From: DATCVA01 sp036567205 | GTDB lineage: Bacteria > Pseudomonadota > Gammaproteobacteria > Burkholderiales > Burkholderiaceae_B | Length of the DNA stretch: 18,192 nt | NCBI GenBank assembly: GCA_036567205.1 | Contig: DATCVA010000105.1 | Location: forward strand, 1 to 18,192 | Direction of reading: 5' to 3' | Shown: piece after piece, positions 15,200-18,192 of the stretch | Layout of the letters: the number at the start of each line of letters is the position of its first letter | Position numbering within the stretch: position 1 is the first letter of the stretch | The notes under the pieces: model-generated | Seen by the model: the letters and a program-made list of their open reading frames with translations, nothing else | What the model was told of the DNA's origin: nothing | The model's database searches: none | Program-made: the position numbers and the translations under genes

Positions 15200-15223
15200 A
15201 TAAATAGCTTATGTACTATTTAT
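15200..15223. repeat. AT-rich inverted repeat upstream of the small exported protein
   Basis: ATAAATAG-CTTATGTA-CTATTTAT is a perfect 8+8 bp inverted repeat with an 8-base centre. It lies 58 bases upstream of the minus-strand start at 15142, in an AT-rich patch that also contains -10-like words. It could be an operator for that gene; no regulator is identifiable. Confidence 0.4.
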
Positions 15224-15274
15224 CTTAGGCAGCTTGCCAGAACGAAAGTATGGGCCGTTTAGCGGAGGGCTTTT

Positions 15275-15340
15275 ATGATTCATTTGTTATCTCCTTGCCG
15301 GCTGCCAGGTCAAACAGACGAATAAAATTCGTCTCGCCTG
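15275..15340 (+). other. Possible 16-residue leader ORF ending in a hairpin
   Basis: An ATG at 15275 with CGGAGGGC upstream opens a 16-codon frame (MIHLLSPCRLPGQTDE) ending in TAA at 15323-15325. The stop lies inside a perfect 8-bp hairpin AGACGAAT-AAA-ATTCGTCT (15316-15334). The hairpin is nested inside a CAGG/CCTG pair (15306-15309 and 15337-15340). No T-run follows. The arrangement of good ribosome binding site, tiny ORF and hairpin is leader-like, but it precedes only a tRNA promoter, so it may be coincidental. Apart from this and the inverted repeat at 15200, I see nothing in 15143-15366. Confidence 0.2.
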
Positions 15341-15366
15341 TAGTGGGAAACAGTAACTTAAATCTA

Positions 15367-15375
15367 TGCTAGAAT
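15367..15375 (+). promoter_or_regulatory. Extended -10 promoter of the tRNA-Pro gene
   Basis: TGCTAGAAT is an extended -10 element (TGn plus TAGAAT) 68 bases before the first tRNA base. The -35 region is poor, which fits an extended -10 promoter. The transcript leader to the tRNA would be about 60 bases long. Confidence 0.5.
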
Positions 15376-15439
15376 CACGTTCTTCGCTGAGTTGGGGTTA
15401 GTTCTTCATATCAGCAAGCTAAGGGTCACAAACCTCTTA

Positions 15440-15520
<81 letters not shown>

Positions 15521-15532
15521 AAAATACCCTTG

Positions 15533-15569
15533 AAGGGCTAGTACTTAACGGTACTAGCCCTTTGTTTTT
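15533..15569 (+). terminator. Rho-independent terminator of tRNA-Pro
   Basis: AAGGGCTAGTAC-TTAACG-GTACTAGCCCTT is a perfect 12-bp stem with a six-base loop, followed by TTTGTTTTTA-type T-rich sequence. It begins 13 bases after the tRNA CCA end. Confidence 0.92.
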
Positions 15570-16041
15570 ATTGGGTAATTTGAGTCCTGGCACCTTTCTA
15601 TCTAAGAAGGCCTGAATTCATACTGATTCGTAACAAACTGAACTGATCCACTGGGGGCCGTGACGGTTGCGCTGGCCCTATCCTTGGCTCTAGGTCTTTA
15701 GCGGTAAGCCCTGCTTGTTCCATTCGAAACTTGTGGGACTTTTTCGCCTTGCACTGGCCGTCGCGGTTGCGCCGCTAATGATAAAATTGCAGGCTTTCGC
15801 AAAACCGTAGCCAGTCAGGCTATTAGGCTTTGTTTGCCTAAATCACCTTCGGAACTAATGGCGTCGATTCCGTCACCTGGTTTGCATTCGATGAAAGCGC
15901 CCGGCGATATAAGCAGGCGGCAAAAGATACTGACGGGTACGCCGAGCAAATGAATAGGACAAGGCGGCCATGGGGCATCCTCCGGTTTCGGGGCGAGTAA
16001 AGTGTGGTGATGCCGGTGAAACACTATTTAAGGAATGGTAT
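15570..16041. other. 470-base stretch without a convincing gene
   Basis: Between the tRNA terminator and ddh I find no ORF with a credible start and family features. The longest minus-strand frame (15815-16024) starts at a GTG without a ribosome binding site and overlaps the ddh translation start. Visible structure is limited. A small stem TTAGGC/GCCTAA lies at 15823-15841. Two related 20-base words beginning GGCCGT (15656 and 15756, both containing CGGTTGCGC) are exactly 100 bases apart. The ddh promoter must be here or upstream, but I cannot point to a clear -35/-10 pair. Position next to a tRNA would fit decayed mobile DNA, though no integrase or att repeat is visible. Confidence 0.5.
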
Positions 16042-17028
16042 ATGAGTACGAAGATCAGGGTCGGTATTGCGGGCTATGGAAACTTGGGGCGGGGCGTCGA
16101 ATCGGCTATTGCTCAAAACAGCGACATGGAGCTTGTCGGGGTATTTACTCGCCGCGACCCACAGAGCGTTAAGTTGCTCAATGCGGCTGTTGGTGTGCAT
16201 AGTGTCGATGCAATTGCTCAGTTTCAAGACTCTATCGATGTCCTTATTTTATGTGGTGGTTCTAAAAACGATTTACCCGAACAGGGTCCTGCACTGGCAT
16301 CGTTGTTTAATACTGTAGACAGTTTCGATACCCACCCTAAAATTCCCGACTATTTTGCCGCGGTGGATAAAACGGCCAGCAAAAGCGGTCATACCGCGCT
16401 GATTGCGGTAGGCTGGGATCCGGGACTGTTTTCAATTAACCGATTATTTGGCGAAGCGGTATTGCCCCAGGGGGCGACGTACACATTCTGGGGAAAGGGA
16501 CTTAGCCAGGGGCATTCAGACGCGGTTCGAAGGGTTGACGGTGTGAAAGGCGCTGTGCAATATACCGTTCCTGTACAAGCTGCCGTCGACCAGGTGCGCA
16601 GCGGTTCGTTGCCAACGCTTTCAACGCGCCAAAAGCATACCCGCGACTGTTATGTCGTATTGCAAGAGGGCGCTGACGCTGATGAGGTCAGGCGTGCGAT
16701 TGTGACAATGCCTGATTACTTCAGCGATTACGACACGACAGTCACCTTCATTACTGAAGAAGAATTGTGGCGCGATCACGCAGCGATGCCTCATGGTGGG
16801 TTTGTTATTCGAAGTGGAAAAACGGGGACAGGCAGTACTCAGGTTGTAGAGTATTCGTTAAAGCTTGAAAGTAATCCTGAATTCACTTCCAGCGTCCTGG
16901 TGGCATACGCCCGGGCAGTGTTCAGTTTGAACCAAAAAGGGGATGTCGGCGCAAAAACTGTATTCGATATTCCGCCTGGTTTGCTGTCGCCTAAAAGCGC
17001 TGCACAGTTGCGCAAAGAACTGCTTTGA
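16042..17028 (+). CDS. ddh: meso-Diaminopimelate D-dehydrogenase
   Basis: An NADPH-dependent enzyme that reductively aminates L-2-amino-6-oxopimelate (tetrahydrodipicolinate) to meso-diaminopimelate in one step. This gives a shortcut for lysine and peptidoglycan precursor synthesis. The product is 328 aa, close to the Corynebacterium enzyme (about 320 aa). The Rossmann start is VGIAGYGNLGRGVESAI. Family blocks are LCGGSKNDLPEQGP, VDSFDTHPKIPDYF, VGWDPGLFSINR, YTFWGKGLSQGHSDAVRRVD, MPDYF, MPHGGFVI and LKLESNPEFTSS. I chose the ATG at 16042 because AAGGA is 7 bases upstream and the protein begins MSTKIRVGIAGYG. A 24-codon upstream extension from 15970 does not resemble the family. It is a single gene, closed by a strong terminator. 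Confidence 0.95.
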   Translation: MSTKIRVGIAGYGNLGRGVESAIAQNSDMELVGVFTRRDPQSVKLLNAAVGVHSVDAIAQFQDSIDVLILCGGSKNDLPEQGPALASLFNTVDSFDTHPKIPDYFAAVDKTASKSGHTALIAVGWDPGLFSINRLFGEAVLPQGATYTFWGKGLSQGHSDAVRRVDGVKGAVQYTVPVQAAVDQVRSGSLPTLSTRQKHTRDCYVVLQEGADADEVRRAIVTMPDYFSDYDTTVTFITEEELWRDHAAMPHGGFVIRSGKTGTGSTQVVEYSLKLESNPEFTSSVLVAYARAVFSLNQKGDVGAKTVFDIPPGLLSPKSAAQLRKELL

Positions 17029-17060
17029 TATTTTTGGCGTCAATGCTTGGGCTTTGATTT

Positions 17061-17116
17061 GGAATTAGTTGCGGTCTTGGAAAAGAAAAACAAGACAGCA
17101 ACTAGTTCCATTTTTA
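17061..17116 (+). terminator. Very strong intrinsic terminator after ddh
   Basis: GGAATTAGTTGC and GCAACTAGTTCC pair (one G-T), and inside them GTCTTG pairs with CAAGAC. A single G/A mismatch separates the two blocks, giving an 18-pair stem with an A-rich 11-base loop. ATTTTTA follows directly on the plus strand. It lies 32 bases after the ddh stop and separates it from the convergent potassium transporter remnant. Confidence 0.9.
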
Positions 17117-17191
17117 AAATATGAGCATGGCGGCAAAGCGCAGGCAGCATCTTCGCACGGCAAGCGAATCCGGCACAGTTCATGCTTCACT

Positions 17192-18053
17192 TTAGCCCAC
17201 TTGTATTTCGGTTTCAGGATAGCGAATCCGGCTGCGGCCTTGGGTTGCTATGCTGTAGACGAGAGTTAGGGGGCCGATTCGCCCGACAAACATAAGCACC
17301 AGCAATATGGTTTGGCTGGTAGTGGATAAATTGGGGGTGAGATTGCGCCCCAGACCGGTTGTGCTTAGCGCCGCAACAACTTCAAACATAATATTAATAA
17401 GCGGAACTTTGTCGAAAATTGAAATAACCACCGTAGCAATGAAACCCAGCCCCATCGTTACCAGCAGTAAGGCCAGTGATTTTTGTATGGTTTCTTGCGA
17501 AATAGAACGTTTAAGCAGCATAACTTCGTTGCGTTGGGCAATATACGAATAAGCAGCAGCCAGCAATACGATAAATGTTCCCAGCTTGATACCGCTGGCG
17601 GTGCTAAGGGAGCCTCCGCCGATAAACATGAACAAAATCATAATAAGCGTGGTGGAGTCCGATAGTTGACTAATATCGACACTTGAGAAACCCGCCGTGC
17701 GTGTGGCGATGCTTTGCAGCCAGGCAGCCAGCGCCTGGCCTTTTATCGATAGCGGGGCCAGGGTGTCGGGGTTATTGAACTCCAGTGCCCAGATGAAGAA
17801 AAATCCAAGCAAGTTCAAGGCAAGCGTACCGAGCAGAATGATTTTGGTATAGGGCCGCAGCTTGGCCCAGCTTCGGGTTGCGCCTACATCGGTTAAAACC
17901 GTGAAGCCTATACCGCCCAAAATAACAAGAATCGTTATTGTAAGAATGGTGACGGGATCTTCGACGTAACGGGTCAGGCTGTTTTCATATAACGATATTC
18001 CGGCATTGTTAAAGGCTGAAATAGTATGGAATAAAGCGCTGTACAGGGCATCC
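17192..18053 (-). pseudogene. Trk/Ktr-type potassium uptake channel subunit, 5' end lost to an insertion
   Basis: Membrane subunit of a TrkH/KtrB-family K+ uptake system, missing its N-terminal part. The retained sequence has three of the four pore repeats: the second (FHTISAFNNAGISLY), the third (TRTAGFSS, with its second helix GGGSLSTASGIKLGTF) and the fourth (AALSTTGLGRN). The KtrB/TrkG-like GGIGFTVLTDVG and FVGRIGPLTLVYS are also present. Roughly the first 150 residues, holding the first pore repeat, are absent. The reading frame continues outward to an ATG at 18100, but about 15 of those codons come from the repeat-rich insertion end, not from the transporter. A product from there would lack one quarter of the pore and should not conduct. 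No trkA/ktrA regulator is in the window. Confidence 0.82.
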
Positions 18054-18192
18054 TGCGTATTCCGGTCATCGTGGCCACCGATTCCGGTGATCGTGGCCAC
18101 TCAGTGCCGGGAGGGTGATTTTCTTTGATTCCGGCATCGTGACCAGCCATTCCGGACTCATGGTCACGGGTTCCGGCCGTCGTGACCAGCGT
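18054..18192. mobile_element. Terminal segment of an IS21-like insertion sequence, running off the window
   Basis: Starting at TG (18054) the sequence holds at least five copies of a roughly 20-base word. These are ATTCCGGTCATCGTGGCCAC (18059-18078), ATTCCGGTGATCGTGGCCAC (18081-18100), ATTCCGGCATCGTGACCAGC (18128-18147), ATTCCGGACTCATGGTCACG (18149-18168) and TTCCGGCCGTCGTGACCAGC (18171-18190). Multiple such repeats at the ends are characteristic of IS21-family elements, where they are thought to bind transposase. The element interrupts the potassium transporter gene. No transposase gene is within the window, so the family call is an inference from the repeat layout. The exact left end could shift by a few bases. 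Confidence 0.6.

Noticed and set aside
15600..15970. CRISPR or tandem repeat array between the tRNA and ddh
   Set aside because: Only one imperfect word occurs twice; no regularly repeated unit.
15815..16024. Minus-strand ORF of 69 codons before ddh
   Set aside because: GTG start without ribosome binding site, overlaps the ddh translation start, no recognisable motif, codon pattern not convincing.

Overview
The window looks like a chromosomal segment of a moderately GC-rich betaproteobacterium. Burkholderiales, possibly an Alcaligenaceae relative, is my best guess. The basis is the pheT-ihfA-merR gene order, protein sequence style, the tRNA with encoded CCA, and the SUF regulator type. Species cannot be fixed from the sequence alone.

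Left part (1-3113): the 3' end of pheT, then ihfA and a small MerR-type regulator whose -10 box lies so close to its ATG that the mRNA is probably leaderless. Behind it sits a short non-coding stretch with a lone TATAAT box and what looks like the decayed N-terminus of an L-serine dehydratase gene. Next (3125-4512, minus strand) is a translationally coupled ECF sigma factor and RskA-type membrane anti-sigma pair. It is divergent from an Atm1-type ABC exporter (4684-6468), and a 13-bp perfect hairpin lies between them.

Centre (6576-12960): a complete SUF iron-sulfur cluster assembly operon, sufR-sufB-sufC-sufD-sufS-sufU-sufT, all on the plus strand with ATGA overlaps at sufC/sufD and sufD/sufS. 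The regulator is an Rrf2/IscR-like protein with three cysteines. An IscR-like palindrome overlaps the -35/-10 spacer and -10 box, which suggests feedback repression. The sulfur acceptor is SufU-type (Gram-positive style); neither sufE nor sufA is present. With the Atm1-like exporter just upstream, this block is an Fe-S/sulfur homeostasis neighbourhood.

Right part (13093-18192): an EAL-CBS-GGDEF cyclic-di-GMP protein with a TTG start; a small putative exported protein on the opposite strand; tRNA-Pro(GGG) with a strong terminator; a 470-base stretch with no convincing gene; meso-diaminopimelate dehydrogenase (ddh) with a very strong terminator; and a Trk/Ktr-type potassium channel subunit gene whose 5' third has been replaced by a repeat-rich end resembling an IS21-family insertion sequence running off the window edge.

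I did not find CRISPR arrays, a phage, or a convincing wholly new system. The most interesting points are the SufU-type SUF operon beside the Atm1-like exporter with its overlapping operator, the orphan sigma/anti-sigma pair, the serine dehydratase remnant, and the IS-interrupted trk gene.
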